49,977 bases of DNA, taken from Acidobacteriota bacterium (GTDB taxonomy: Bacteria > Acidobacteriota > Terriglobia > Terriglobales > Acidobacteriaceae). The notes under the pieces were generated by a model. That model was not told where the DNA came from. It saw only the letters and a list, made by a program, of their open reading frames with translations, and made no database searches. The position numbers and the translations under genes are program-made. Location: contig QIAU01000201.1 of assembly GCA_003225055.1 (NCBI GenBank), positions 1 through 49,977 on the forward strand, written 5' to 3'. Of the stretch, positions 1 through 11,526 are shown in pieces (the first letter of the stretch is position 1; each line of letters opens with the position of its first letter).

Positions 1-834
<834 letters not shown>

Positions 835-918
835 TCAAAAATACAACGAGCTAAGGACGTCTTGCGGCTTTTCGATGACTGGGTTGGGGACGGGCTTACC
901 GTCCTCTTCGGACGCTGG

Positions 919-2106
919 TTATTTCCGGCTCGCCTGCGCGACCGGCTCTCGCCTGAGGCCCGCCTCGGCGGCCAGTTTGGCTGCCTTGCCTGTTGCTTCC
1001 CAGGTAAAATCCGGATCATTACGGCCAAAGTGACCGTACGCCGCGGTCTTGCAATAAATAGGCCGGCGCAGGTTGAGGGACTCAATGATCCCTTTGGGCG
1101 TCAGCTGGAAATGGGCGCGTATCAGGTCCGGAATGATTTCCGGATCGACTCTCGCCGTTCCCAAGGTGTCCACCATGATGCTTACCGGCTCTGCCACACC
1201 AATGGCGTAGGCCAACTGTACTTCGCAGCGATCCGCTAACCCGGCGGCAACGATATTTTTGGCGATGTGGCGGCCCATATAGGCGGCAGAACGGTCGACC
1301 TTGGTCGGATCCTTGCCGCTGAAGCAGCCGCCGCCATGGCGCCCCATGCCACCGTAGGTGTCGACGATAATCTTGCGCCCAGTCAGGCCGGTGTCGCCCA
1401 TCGGTCCGCCGATAACAAATCGGCCCGTCGGATTAATGTGGTACTTGGTATCGGCATCGAGCAAGTTGGCGGGGATCGTGGCTTGGATGACGTGCTTCAG
1501 AATGTCAGCTCGCAATTCATCATTGGTCACGGTCTCGGCATGTTGCGTCGAGATGACGACCGCATCCACGCGCACCGGCTTCCGGTTGGCGTCATATTCG
1601 ACAGTCACTTGAGACTTACCGTCGGGCCTCAAATAGGGTAGGCGGCCATGCTTGCGAACCTCGGCCAAGCGCATAGTCAGCTTGTGAGCCAGCGAAATCG
1701 GAGCCGGCATCAGTTCCTTGGTCTCATTGCACGCGTAGCCGAACATCATGCCTTGGTCGCCGGCGCCGCCTGTGTCCACACCGAGAGCAATATCACCGGA
1801 TTGCTTGTTGATACTCGAAATCACCGCGCAGGTGTTGGAATCAAAGCCATAAAGCGCGCTGTCGTAGCCGATGGAGGAAATGATTCCCCGGACCAGGGTC
1901 TGCAAGTCAACGTACGCTTTAGTGGTGATTTCTCCAGCGATCACGACCAGACCGGTGGCGGTCAGGGTCTCGCAAGCCACGCGACTCATGGGGTCGTCGG
2001 TCAAACAGGCGTCGAGGATTCCATCAGAAATCTGATCGGCGATTTTGTCGGGGTGGCCTTCGGTTACGGATTCAGAGGTAAAAAGACAGCGATTCTTCGA
2101 TGACAA
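919..2106 (-). CDS. metK: S-adenosylmethionine synthetase (methionine adenosyltransferase)
   Basis: A 395-residue cytoplasmic enzyme making SAM from methionine and ATP, of the usual family length. The N-terminal signature [18 protein letters not shown], the ATP motif [12 protein letters not shown] and the phosphate-binding loop [19 protein letters not shown] are present; the last normally reads GGGAFSGKD, so an Ala-to-Cys change is the only oddity. The open frame extends to 2229, but those 41 extra residues do not resemble MetK. A TTG at 2106 with AAGGAG 8 nt upstream gives the normal N-terminus ([13 protein letters not shown]), so I choose TTG. Codes with ahcY downstream, consistent with a SAM-recycling operon. 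A short perfect hairpin lies in its leader (2178-2196). Confidence 0.95.
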   Translation of the reverse strand: MSSKNRCLFTSESVTEGHPDKIADQISDGILDACLTDDPMSRVACETLTATGLVVIAGEITTKAYVDLQTLVRGIISSIGYDSALYGFDSNTCAVISSINKQSGDIALGVDTGGAGDQGMMFGYACNETKELMPAPISLAHKLTMRLAEVRKHGRLPYLRPDGKSQVTVEYDANRKPVRVDAVVISTQHAETVTNDELRADILKHVIQATIPANLLDADTKYHINPTGRFVIGGPMGDTGLTGRKIIVDTYGGMGRHGGGCFSGKDPTKVDRSAAYMGRHIAKNIVAAGLADRCEVQLAYAIGVAEPVSIMVDTLGTARVDPEIIPDLIRAHFQLTPKGIIESLNLRRPIYCKTAAYGHFGRNDPDFTWEATGKAAKLAAEAGLRREPVAQASRK

Positions 2107-2177
2107 GCTACGATCTCCTTGCCTGACTTGGACGTCACGTCTGGAGGGATGCTCCTTCGGACTGAAACGGCCATCAT

Positions 2178-2196
2178 GATACCTAAAAACGGTATC
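2178..2196 (-). promoter_or_regulatory. Perfect 6-bp hairpin in the metK leader
   Basis: On the minus strand GATACC and GGTATC flank a 7-nt loop, about 70 nt upstream of the metK TTG start. There is no T-run, so it is not an intrinsic terminator, and I could not fit it to a known SAM or SAH riboswitch consensus. It may be part of a leader structure or an operator; function is inferred only from position. Confidence 0.3.
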
Positions 2197-2340
2197 AGAG
2201 AAGGGGGGCTGGTGCAATGGCTTTAACATTTGTTCTGACGCTAACCTGCAGCTAACAGAGGGCTTAGCTCTGCCAATCGCGGGGAGTAAAGGCGAATGGC
2301 AGAAAATCGCAGACCAAACCCAAATGCAGCGAGAGCGATT

Positions 2341-2784
2341 TCACTTGCGCATCAAATTGGTATGGCTGGCGACACACTCCCAGTGATCCTTGCTGTAGAT
2401 CCAGGTGTCGGTGAACCGGCCGCGGTGCTCAAAGGGTTTGCCCTTGTAGGTGCCCTTGGTGTGATAGGTTCCAAAGACCACGGCCGCATTCTGATAAAGG
2501 TGCACCTTGACATCCTCATTGGTGACCAGGGTCGCGCGGTACGACACATCCTTGATGTCGTCGAGGAATTTACGCTTGTCCATCACTGTGCCGTCGTAGT
2601 CTGTGTAGATGAAGGTATCGCCTACCAGAGCCTCCAGGGCCTGAGCATCGTGGTGCAATTGCGCTTGATTCCAGGCGTTCTCCAGAGCCACCAACTTGCT
2701 CTCGTCGGCGGCGGTGACCGCGGGCGGATGCTGGGCACCGGCCAGTGCGACGAGGAAAAAAAGGACTAGCAGAAACGTTTTCAT
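2341..2784 (-). CDS. Exported SnoaL/DUF4440-like (NTF2-fold) protein
   Basis: 147 residues starting at the ATG of MKTFLLVLFFLVALAGAQ, a clear signal peptide. The mature part has the DUF4440 pattern: a helix LVALENAWNQAQLHHDAQAL followed by a strand with FIYTDYDG, a VFGTYHTKGTYKG segment and a terminal FTDTWIYSKDHWECVASH. Members adopt an NTF2-like fold and are mostly of unknown function or small-molecule binding. The frame is open upstream to 2868, but that overlaps rodZ and lacks a signal peptide, so 2784 is the better start. It begins 10 bp after the RodZ-like stop and is probably co-transcribed with it. The exact substrate cannot be told. Confidence 0.85.
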   Translation of the reverse strand: MKTFLLVLFFLVALAGAQHPPAVTAADESKLVALENAWNQAQLHHDAQALEALVGDTFIYTDYDGTVMDKRKFLDDIKDVSYRATLVTNEDVKVHLYQNAAVVFGTYHTKGTYKGKPFEHRGRFTDTWIYSKDHWECVASHTNLMRK

Positions 2785-2794
2785 TCTGATCGCT

Positions 2795-3706
2795 TCAAGG
2801 CTCGGTCGGCGTGGATTGTGCCTCAAGACCGTTGACTCCAAATGTGAGAGTCTTGGCTTTCCCATCATCAGCTATAGGTGGAAGTTTCTTGCCGTTAAAA
2901 AATATGGCCAATCCACCGAGGTTACCGGCTCTCAGTACGACCCGCCGACTCGCCTGAATGGATTTTTCACCGGGGGCGACCAAGCTGTCTGTGTAGGCGG
3001 GCTGACCGTCCACGCTAATTGAAATCCAGGAATCCTCATGCGCGATGAGCAAGACAATAAAGGAACCCGGAGCAGGTGTTGCCGACGGATTGTAGGAGGT
3101 GGTCAACGGTGCAGGTGGAGACGGGGGAGCCGAAGCTGGCGTGACTGCTGGTTCCGAGCTATTGGTCTGAGCGGCACCCGTTTCCTCGGCACCGGCATTT
3201 TCTGGCGACGTCTGCTGACTCGAAGCAGCTGGTACTGACGTCACCACGGGTCCCTCAGCCGGTCGAGCGGAAGTTGAACTGTGGTGCACAAGTGCACCAC
3301 GAACCTGCTCGCGCGAATAAAAACCCCAGATCCCCAGACCGAGTGCCACCAGCAACAGCAGGACGGCCAGCGCTCCCCAGGGGAGGCCGGTTGACCGATT
3401 GACTGTCCCCTCCCGTTCCTTGCGCTCGGCGATAGCCCTCAATTCCACGTCCTCGGGCCGAGACACAGGCTCCCCGCCGACGGCGCTCAGGTAATCGGCA
3501 AGAGTCTTCGCTTCATCCAGGCCGAGGTACCGGGCATAAGCGCGCACAAAGCCCTTGTTGAAGACCCCGCCAGGAAGCTCGTTGAACTTTTCTTCTTCCA
3601 ACGCATGCAGCATGCGAGTGCTGATCTTGGTCGATTTCGCAACCTCTTCCAGCGTGATCTTGCGGTTCTCGCGAGTCTTCTTTAGCCGTTCGCCGAAATT
3701 GCCCAC
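2795..3706 (-). CDS. RodZ-like HTH/transmembrane protein (DUF4115 C-terminus)
   Basis: 303 residues. Residues about 4-70 form a Cro/C1-type HTH with the RodZ signature (LKKTRENRKITLEEVAKSTK and LPGGVFNKGFVRAYARYLGL). A single membrane segment lies at about 108-127, then a Pro/Ser/Ala/Thr-rich periplasmic linker, then a DUF4115 beta-domain from about 210 (SWISISVDGQPAYTDSLVAP). RodZ links MreB to the cell-wall elongation machinery. The start is GTG at 3706 with GAGGAG upstream, which gives the standard MGNFGERLK N-terminus. It is followed after 10 bp by the DUF4440 gene. The domain order is diagnostic; whether it truly serves cell shape or is one of the regulatory RodZ-like proteins is inference. 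Confidence 0.88.
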   Translation of the reverse strand: MGNFGERLKKTRENRKITLEEVAKSTKISTRMLHALEEEKFNELPGGVFNKGFVRAYARYLGLDEAKTLADYLSAVGGEPVSRPEDVELRAIAERKEREGTVNRSTGLPWGALAVLLLLVALGLGIWGFYSREQVRGALVHHSSTSARPAEGPVVTSVPAASSQQTSPENAGAEETGAAQTNSSEPAVTPASAPPSPPAPLTTSYNPSATPAPGSFIVLLIAHEDSWISISVDGQPAYTDSLVAPGEKSIQASRRVVLRAGNLGGLAIFFNGKKLPPIADDGKAKTLTFGVNGLEAQSTPTEP

Positions 3707-3863
3707 AGGAGTCTCCTCGTCCGCGTGCCTTGAGGGTATGACACTATGATAAGTGAAGGAACCGGCCTCGAATGTGAAAATTAGACCTTTGGTAACCTGG
3801 GCGGACCTGTCTGATGGTCCTGGGCGGACATGGCATCAGGGATTCGTCACTTACTAAGGTTTG

Positions 3864-3893
3864 TTGCCCGGGCCCGGAAATGACGCCTATAAT
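3864..3893 (+). promoter_or_regulatory. Probable sigma70 promoter of the GGDEF gene
   Basis: TTGCCC at 3864-3869 and a consensus TATAAT at 3888-3893 with an 18-bp spacer. The predicted RNA start near 3900 leaves about 30 nt of leader before the ATG at 3931 and would exclude the earlier in-frame starts at 3814 and 3880. Confidence 0.55.
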
Positions 3894-3930
3894 CGGGCCA
3901 TCCTCCCGACTAGTCGAGGGTCCCCTGGGC

Positions 3931-4986
3931 ATGACCGAGGCTACTGACGCCGACCGTAAACGGCAAAGCCAAGAGCTCAACATCTTCCACGATGTGGCCA
4001 AGGCCCTCACTTCTTCGCTCGACCTCGATTCCATCCTGCAAACCATCATGGAGAAGATGGCGGAGTATTTCCGACCCGACACCTGGTCGCTGCTGATGGT
4101 AGACGAAGACAAACAGGAGCTTTACTTCGCGATAGCAGTGGGCGACGCGGCCGAGGCTCTGAAGAGTGTCCGGCTGAAAGTGGGAGAAGGCATTGCCGGG
4201 TGGGTAGCCAAACACGGAGAGCGCTTGATCGTGCCGGATGTCTGCACCGACCCGCGCTTTGCCAAGCGCATCGACGAGATGACCAAGTGGGAGACTCGTT
4301 CGATCATCTGTGTGCCTTTGCGCTCCAAGCACCGCGTGCTCGGCGTCATCCAACTCGTCAACGTTGATATGGCCGGCTTCAGGGAAGACGAGGTTTTCTT
4401 TTTGCAGTCGCTGTGCGACTACGCCGCGATCGCCATCGAGAACGCACGCGCGGTAGAAAAGATCCAGGAATTAACCATCACCGATGACGTCACCGGCCTG
4501 TACAACGCCCGGCATTTGTACAAAACGCTGGAGCAGGAGGTCTATCGATCGGCGCGCTTCAGTTACGAGTTCACCGTCCTCTTCATCGATCTTGATCATT
4601 TCAAGCAGGTCAACGATACGCACGGCCACCTGGTCGGCAGCAAGCTGCTGTCCGAAATCGGTTACCTGATCAAAGCCCAACTCCGGCTGATTGACTTCGC
4701 GTTTCGTTATGGCGGAGACGAGTTCGTCATCATGTTGCCGCAGACCGGAAAGGACGCCGCCCTGACGGTTGCCAAGCGCCTCCGCGATAACCTGCGGACC
4801 ACGCCGTTTTGCAGTGAAGAAGGACTCAACCTCATCATCAAAGCCAGCATCGGTCTGGCTTCTTACCCCCACGATGCCAAGACCCCGCACGACATTATCC
4901 GGCAGGCCGACGAGATGATGTATCTGGTCAAGAACACTACTCGCGACAACATCGGGGTAGCCCAACGAGGAGTCATAAAGACCTGA
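3931..4986 (+). CDS. GAF-GGDEF diguanylate cyclase
   Basis: 351 residues counted from the ATG at 3931. Residues about 20-175 are a GAF domain (VGEGIAGWVAKHGERLIVPD, CVPLRSKHRVLGVIQLVN), followed by a short helical linker and a GGDEF domain. The catalytic motif is intact (RYGGDEFVIMLP, about residue 261), and the RxxD product-inhibition site (RLID) sits the canonical five residues before it, so an active, feedback-inhibited c-di-GMP synthase is expected. No signal peptide or membrane segment is seen, so it should sense a small ligand or redox state in the cytoplasm through GAF. The frame is open from 3814, but a TATAAT at 3888 argues for the 3931 start. Divergent from rodZ; no EAL or PilZ partner is adjacent. 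Confidence 0.93.
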   Translation: MTEATDADRKRQSQELNIFHDVAKALTSSLDLDSILQTIMEKMAEYFRPDTWSLLMVDEDKQELYFAIAVGDAAEALKSVRLKVGEGIAGWVAKHGERLIVPDVCTDPRFAKRIDEMTKWETRSIICVPLRSKHRVLGVIQLVNVDMAGFREDEVFFLQSLCDYAAIAIENARAVEKIQELTITDDVTGLYNARHLYKTLEQEVYRSARFSYEFTVLFIDLDHFKQVNDTHGHLVGSKLLSEIGYLIKAQLRLIDFAFRYGGDEFVIMLPQTGKDAALTVAKRLRDNLRTTPFCSEEGLNLIIKASIGLASYPHDAKTPHDIIRQADEMMYLVKNTTRDNIGVAQRGVIKT

Positions 4987-5100
4987 GCAAGTTACCGCAA
5001 AGGCACGGTCCGTGACAAATAAAGCACTACGTGATCTCCCGTAGGAAAATCAGGAACTCTCCGGATAGATTTCACAGGAATCCACACCTACAAACTTAAT

Positions 5101-5376
5101 ATGGATTCGGCCACCGTCCTTCAAGTCGGTCTCGCCATAGTTATGCTCTGCCTCTTGGTCGCAGCACTCTGGCCGAAACTGTCCTGCGAATTGTCCGACA
5201 GCGAGCAAGAGAACCTTTCGAATAGCGGTCGAACATCAAATCTGTCGAGCGAAGGTACCGGATCGGACTTAACCAGACGCTTCAAGCAACGAGCTCGTGC
5301 CTTGCTCCGGCGCTCGCCGCGCTCAGAAAAATCCCGGCCGAACGCCGACCACCCCCCGGACGATAGAGCAGCGTGA
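5101..5376 (+). CDS. Possible small single-span membrane protein
   Basis: 91 residues with one hydrophobic segment (about 5-26, VLQVGLAIVMLCLLVAALW) followed by a Ser-rich and then strongly basic tail (RRFKQRARALLRRSPR). No ribosome-binding site is visible before the ATG, and I recognise no family. An overlapping antisense frame is also open, which weakens the case. It may be a real small inner-membrane protein or chance. Confidence 0.35.
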   Translation: MDSATVLQVGLAIVMLCLLVAALWPKLSCELSDSEQENLSNSGRTSNLSSEGTGSDLTRRFKQRARALLRRSPRSEKSRPNADHPPDDRAA

Positions 5377-5395
5377 CGGAATCCTCGGCAATCCA

Positions 5396-6391
5396 CTACC
5401 TAGGCTTTTGCAGTTCGGTGGCTTGGTGACTCGGGGGCTGGCTTGCTGACGGGTTAGGCTTCCAGGCATCACGATTGGCGGGAGCGGAGGGGTCCACCCC
5501 GAAGTCCCAAACGTAAAGGTTCATACCTTCTTTGCCGAGCATTTCCACGACGGCGTACTCGCCAGGGCTAAGCGCCGACGTCGGGGTGATCTTCACCCAG
5601 TTGCTACCCGACAACACCTCTGACTCAGTCGGAACTAGATTCTGCTGCTGGCTCACCTTGCCGTAAACTGCAATCTTGATAGCGCCCACGATGCGCTTAT
5701 CTTCCTTGGTCTGCATGCGCACAATCTTGAAGCGCTGCGGATCCAACGCTGGTTCGGCAGTCGAGCCTTGCTGGGGCTGGCTAGAGGAGGTGTCGCTGTC
5801 GCTGGCAATGTTCACGAAGAGCATGGGCCGCGTTACGTGCGATTGAATTTTGGCGTGCGTCCCCGGAAGTTCTACGGTCCGCCTGGCGCTGGCGATGGGG
5901 TTGATGGTGGCGCGCAGGATGTTGCTCTTCGTGTTCTTGTTCACTTTCCCGCCGCTCTGCCGGATTTCATTCAACTGAGGCTGGCCTTGGAAGGTATCCA
6001 GGAGCAGCACGCCGCCGTCATCGGGCAGGCGCAATCCCGGAGCCACCTTGGGAGACCTGGCTTCTTCCTCTTTGCGCTCTGCCTCTAACTGCTTGTCCAA
6101 CTCGGCAGCTTCTGGAGATGCGACACCAGCCGCGCGGTCCTTCTCGTACTTTTCCGTAGCGGCCCAATCCACCAGGGATTTCGGCACCTCCTCCCATTCT
6201 CCGCGCTCCGCGCTGTAATAGCGGACTCGCTCGCCCTTGATCTCGTACTTGGTAACGAGTTGGTAGGAGCCATCCTTTAGGATGAGTCGCTTGGCTAATT
6301 GCTGGGCATGGACAGGGGATAAAAACAGTAGCGCGGTTGCCACAATTCCGGCACACCAAGCCAAGATAGGAACGTGAAGGGCAGCTCGCAT
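5396..6391 (-). CDS. Exported hypothetical protein
   Basis: 331 residues with a signal peptide (about 1-30, hydrophobic core ILAWCAGIVATALLFLS, Ala-Gln-Ala-type cleavage after PVHA). The mature part starts with LAKRLILKDGSYQLVTKYEI, a short beta motif about YYSAERGEWEEVPKSLVDW, then a charged helix (AELDKQLEAERKEEEAR), and ends in a Pro/Ser-rich tail. The layout resembles exported proteins of unknown role common in Acidobacteria; I assign no function. It is convergent with the small ORF before it and divergent from pyrG. The start at 6391 is chosen because it gives a complete signal peptide, although no clear SD is seen. Confidence 0.8.
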   Translation of the reverse strand: MRAALHVPILAWCAGIVATALLFLSPVHAQQLAKRLILKDGSYQLVTKYEIKGERVRYYSAERGEWEEVPKSLVDWAATEKYEKDRAAGVASPEAAELDKQLEAERKEEEARSPKVAPGLRLPDDGGVLLLDTFQGQPQLNEIRQSGGKVNKNTKSNILRATINPIASARRTVELPGTHAKIQSHVTRPMLFVNIASDSDTSSSQPQQGSTAEPALDPQRFKIVRMQTKEDKRIVGAIKIAVYGKVSQQQNLVPTESEVLSGSNWVKITPTSALSPGEYAVVEMLGKEGMNLYVWDFGVDPSAPANRDAWKPNPSASQPPSHQATELQKPR

Positions 6392-6459
6392 ACGCTTATC
6401 ATTTTAGATGCATTCAGTGGGTAGAGACGCTCCCTTTCTACCCCCCGTCCAAAGGGTGG

Positions 6460-6481
6460 GGACAGCCGCCCTCGGCTGTCC
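6460..6481. repeat. REP-like perfect inverted repeat
   Basis: GGACAGCCG and CGGCTGTCC (9 bp each) flank a CCCT loop in the pyrG upstream region. There is no T-run, so it is not a standard terminator. Such short GC hairpins are often dispersed in acidobacterial intergenic DNA, but copy number cannot be seen here. Confidence 0.6.
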
Positions 6482-6595
6482 TCGGCGGTAAGAATCCGGG
6501 GCTGGTCTTTGCCACCGTTGGGCAAAATTGCCCTCTGGAAACCAGCGCCGCTTTCAGGCATAATTGATCGTGCACTCCAGCCTGCACGAATCTAA

Positions 6596-8293
<1,698 letters not shown>

Positions 8294-8605
8294 GTGTTCG
8301 ATTAAGTGTTCACCGCCGAGTGTGTTGCCTTTGCCGGGATGCTATTCTCTGTGACCGAGGAAGTTGACGCCTCCGCAGCAGACATGCCAGACCTGATCCG
8401 CCCTACGGATCGCGTAGCCGAAATTCCTAATTTCCTTACGCCTGGCCACTGAGGTGAAACTGACATAAGCTAAGACCGTGTCCAGAAGGCAGACAACGCC
8501 TCTCAGCGAAATCAGCTGGGATTCGGTTCAGAGTACCAGCCCTGATCGATTATTAGGTTACCTCCTTTTTGTTTACTCGAAACCAGAAACTCGAAACTAG
8601 AAACT
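8294..8605. other. Intergenic stretch pyrG-kdsA, no gene seen
   Basis: 312 bp with no credible reading frame, tRNA or terminator. The only structure is a 14-bp tandem repeat at its right end, listed separately. Confidence 0.6.
8576..8603 (+). repeat. Tandem 14-bp repeat abutting the kdsA start
   Basis: CTCGAAACCAGAAA is followed directly by CTCGAAACTAGAAA (13 of 14 identical), ending 2 bp before the kdsA GTG. It replaces any recognisable SD there. Confidence 0.7.
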
Positions 8606-9454
8606 GTGGGTGAAGGCTTCCAAGTCGGCAACGCGGTCATCGGCGGAGGCAATCTCTTCCTCATCGCCGGTCCATGCGTGATCGAGAGTGAAGACCACGC
8701 CATCCGCATGGCCGAGATCATCAAAGGTGTGACGCGTTCGCTCGGCCTCCCTCTCATCTTTAAAGCCTCTTACGACAAGGCGAACCGGACCTCGATCAAG
8801 AGCTACCGCGGTCCGGGATTAACGCAAGGATTGCTGGTGTTGGGTAAGGTTCGTGACCAGATGCAGGTTCCGATCCTGACCGACGTGCACGAAACTATTG
8901 ACGTCCCCAAGGTGGCGGAGGTCGCGGATATCCTGCAGATTCCCGCATTCTTGTGCCGCCAGACCGACCTGGTGGTCGCGGCCGCCAAGAGCGGGCGCGT
9001 GGTCAACATCAAGAAAGGCCAATTTGTTTCGCCGTGGGATATGAAACATGCCGTCGACAAGTGTCGCGACGTCGGGAACTCTCGCGTGTTCGTCACCGAG
9101 CGCGGCTCCAGCTTCGGCTACAACAACCTGGTAGTTGATATGCGATCACTGGCCATCATGCGGAATTTCGCCCCAGTCGTCTTCGACGCGACGCACTCTG
9201 TCCAGTTGCCCTCAGCGTCGCGCGGGGACGACGAGCAACCGGCATCCAGCGGCGGCCAACCTGAATTCATTCCGGTGCTGGCCCGGGCTGCGGTTGCGGC
9301 GGGGGTCGACGGTATTTTCATGGAAGTCCACGACAATCCCAAGCAGGCCAAGTCGGACGGGCCCAACGCGCTGGAATCCACCAAGCTACGCGGCGTGCTC
9401 AAAGAATTGTTGGCCGTACAAAGGGGATTGGCTGAAGCCGCTCGCGCCATCTGA
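8606..9454 (+). CDS. kdsA: 3-deoxy-8-phosphooctulonate synthase (Kdo-8-P synthase)
   Basis: 282 residues, normal length. It condenses phosphoenolpyruvate with arabinose-5-phosphate to Kdo-8-phosphate, the committed step to the inner-core sugar of lipopolysaccharide. Family marks are [16 protein letters not shown] near the N-terminus, [50 protein letters not shown] and [20 protein letters not shown]. The start is the GTG at 8606; no SD is seen because a tandem repeat sits immediately upstream, but the N-terminus matches the family, so the start is probably close. Convergent with a PagL-like gene; kdsD follows 3 kb downstream and a broken kdsC lies at 20135-20765. Confidence 0.96.
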   Translation: MGEGFQVGNAVIGGGNLFLIAGPCVIESEDHAIRMAEIIKGVTRSLGLPLIFKASYDKANRTSIKSYRGPGLTQGLLVLGKVRDQMQVPILTDVHETIDVPKVAEVADILQIPAFLCRQTDLVVAAAKSGRVVNIKKGQFVSPWDMKHAVDKCRDVGNSRVFVTERGSSFGYNNLVVDMRSLAIMRNFAPVVFDATHSVQLPSASRGDDEQPASSGGQPEFIPVLARAAVAAGVDGIFMEVHDNPKQAKSDGPNALESTKLRGVLKELLAVQRGLAEAARAI

Positions 9455-9461
9455 TTTCGCG

Positions 9462-10121
9462 TTACTTTCTTCTCAGCAACGAAAATCCCGTGTAAAACAT
9501 GTTGGAATCGAGGCCCGGGTTCAGAGGCGCACCCTCGGCATTGGAGAGGTGATGATACTTGTAGCCCACGGTAAACCAGCGCCCGGAGTGGCTGAAGACT
9601 TCAATTCCGACACCCAGGTTGGCGGTGTAATTGAATTGTGAGGAGCCGACCACAGGCACCTGGCGGGCAAAATATAAGAACCCCACACTCCCGCTAAGAA
9701 AAGGTTCCACTCTTCGGGCCCCGAAATTCACCTGCAAGCCAATTGGATTTGCCCCGGTGCCGTAGATAGTCGCAGCCGGGTTTCGCAGTGTTTTGCCGTT
9801 GACCAGGTAAAACTGCGTAGGTTGATTTTCGAGCGCTAACGGAATCAGGTCGACAGTGTATTTAAGCGCGGCCGTCCGGCTGGCCAGCAGAGTGCGCGCA
9901 TATTGCAGGTTGGCCAGGAACAGCTTACGGTCGCGAGAGGTTCCGTCGAAAACAAATGACTGGGGAGAATAATTAGCCCAAATTCCGAACTCATTGCTCC
10001 CTGCGGTCAGCGGAGTATCCAAATGCGGTGGAAGCTCACCGGCCTGTGCCGGAGCGAACGGCCCAGTCAGGCAGGAAAAAACGAAAACAACAGCAGATAC
10101 AAATCGCCGTCTGTGAAGCAA
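9462..10121 (-). CDS. PagL-like lipid A 3-O-deacylase / acyloxyacyl hydrolase
   Basis: 219 residues starting at a TTG (10121). A signal peptide of about 27 residues (core FVSAVVFVFSCLTG, cleavage near AQAG) precedes alternating beta-strands typical of an outer-membrane barrel. The C-terminal part carries the PagL pattern: YKYHHLSNAEGAPLNPGLDS, with the His-x-Ser pair (His191, Ser193), and an acidic Asp205 at the spacing of the PagL catalytic Glu. In the family this enzyme removes the 3-O acyl chain of lipid A in the outer membrane. It is convergent with kdsA, 7 bp apart, so two lipopolysaccharide genes are neighbours. The Asp for Glu replacement leaves catalytic competence uncertain. Family call is good; exact substrate is inference. 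Confidence 0.8.
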   Translation of the reverse strand: MLHRRRFVSAVVFVFSCLTGPFAPAQAGELPPHLDTPLTAGSNEFGIWANYSPQSFVFDGTSRDRKLFLANLQYARTLLASRTAALKYTVDLIPLALENQPTQFYLVNGKTLRNPAATIYGTGANPIGLQVNFGARRVEPFLSGSVGFLYFARQVPVVGSSQFNYTANLGVGIEVFSHSGRWFTVGYKYHHLSNAEGAPLNPGLDSNMFYTGFSLLRRK

Positions 10122-10237
10122 AACAGATTCCCATTAGTCCGACGGTGAATTAACTTGCTTTCGACAGGTTACAGCAGCGCTGCCCTCCGAGGAAGCTGAA
10201 TCTGCTACTATCCCTGACTCATCGGATGTGAATTGAA

Positions 10238-11377
10238 GTGACCGCGCTCGCCATCCTCGCTGGCTTCGTGATTATTCTCGCCGTCCTGCTGGACGCGTTC
10301 GAGACCGTGGTGCTGCCGCGGCGCGTGCAGCGCTCCTTCCGGCTGACCTCTTGGTTTTATCGCCATACCTGGGTGCCCTGGGTGAAGCTGTCGCAGGCAA
10401 TCGGAAACCCCGGCCGGCGAGAGGCGTTCCTCAGTTATTTCGGACCGCTTTCCCTGATCCTTCTGCTTGTGGTCTGGGCGGTGGGACTTATTTTTGGATT
10501 CGCCCTGGTGCAGTACGGATTGGGGGGTCACCTGCACCTCGGCAACCAGCCGATCAGGTTTGGCGCTCTTCTCTACCACAGCGGCGAGACTTTTTTCACG
10601 CTGGGTTATGGCGACATCGTTCCAGTTTCGTGGCCGGCGCGGCTGCTGGCTGTGTGCGAGGCCGGCATGGGATTTGCTTTCCTGGGCGTGGTCATCGGCT
10701 ATTTGCCAACCGTGTATTCCTCGTTTTCCGACCGCGAACTGGAAATCTCTCTGCTGGATTCGCGGGCCGGGTCACCGCCCAGCGCGTCCGAACTGCTGAA
10801 CCGCCTCGGCTGCTGCCCCGATCAGTCAGTGCTCGACCGGGTCTTCCGCGACTGGGAACGCTGGGCTGCCGAAGTCCTGGAGAGCCATCTCTCCTATCCT
10901 GTGCTGAGCTTCTTCCGATCCCAGCACAGTAACCAGTCTTGGCTCGGCACGCTCACGCTGATGCTGGATGTGACTTCGCTGGTGATCGCTGGAATCGAAA
11001 GTCTTCACCCGGACCAGGCCCGGCTCACTTTCGCAATGGCAAGACACGCGGCTGTAGATTTGGCACAGGTTGTGAATGCTCGGTACGATCCGAATGGACA
11101 TACCCGTCTCAGCTCCGAAGATCTCGAGCAATTGCGGAACGCGCTGGCAGCCAATGGCCTGAAACTCCGTCGCGATGAAACCGCGACCCAGAAACTAAGC
11201 AACCTGCGGTCGTTGTATGAGCCTTATGTGGAAGGAATGGCGCGCAACCTCATCATTACGCTGCCACCCTGGATCCGCACGCAGAGGAAAAAAGATAATT
11301 GGCAGGGTGGGCCGTGGGACAAAGCGATCCAGAGAAAGGGTCTCGAGGACGCCCCGCGAATCGACGACCATTTCTAG
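10238..11377 (+). CDS. Two-TM potassium channel-like protein
   Basis: 379 residues from a GTG at 10238. Hydrophobic segments lie at about 3-20, 68-92 (LSLILLLVVWAVGLIFGFAL) and 134-158. Between the last two is a pore loop with an intact K+ selectivity filter, FFTLGYGDIVP. The remaining ~220 residues are soluble and helical, with no RCK/TrkA-N nucleotide-binding pattern that I can recognise. The protein should be an inner-membrane cation channel of the Ion_trans_2 type with an unusual C-terminal domain. No SD is obvious at the GTG. It stands alone between a divergent pagL-like gene and a degraded hydrolase gene. Confidence 0.85.
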   Translation: MTALAILAGFVIILAVLLDAFETVVLPRRVQRSFRLTSWFYRHTWVPWVKLSQAIGNPGRREAFLSYFGPLSLILLLVVWAVGLIFGFALVQYGLGGHLHLGNQPIRFGALLYHSGETFFTLGYGDIVPVSWPARLLAVCEAGMGFAFLGVVIGYLPTVYSSFSDRELEISLLDSRAGSPPSASELLNRLGCCPDQSVLDRVFRDWERWAAEVLESHLSYPVLSFFRSQHSNQSWLGTLTLMLDVTSLVIAGIESLHPDQARLTFAMARHAAVDLAQVVNARYDPNGHTRLSSEDLEQLRNALAANGLKLRRDETATQKLSNLRSLYEPYVEGMARNLIITLPPWIRTQRKKDNWQGGPWDKAIQRKGLEDAPRIDDHF

Positions 11378-11526
11378 TGAATCTCGGGGGTATCCCAGGT
11401 CCGGCGATTTCACAGAGTTCCGATCGTCGCACGCGGGGTGAAAACTGGATTGAATGGTAAAGGCGCGCGGCACGAGCGAGGGTTATGCAAGAAAAAGCGC
11501 GAGCGACAGACAGCAGTAGAAAGCCG

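Noticed and set aside
2100-2290. SAM or SAH riboswitch before metK
   Set aside because: Only one short hairpin is visible; no match to the SAM-I, SAM-II or SAH cores that I know.
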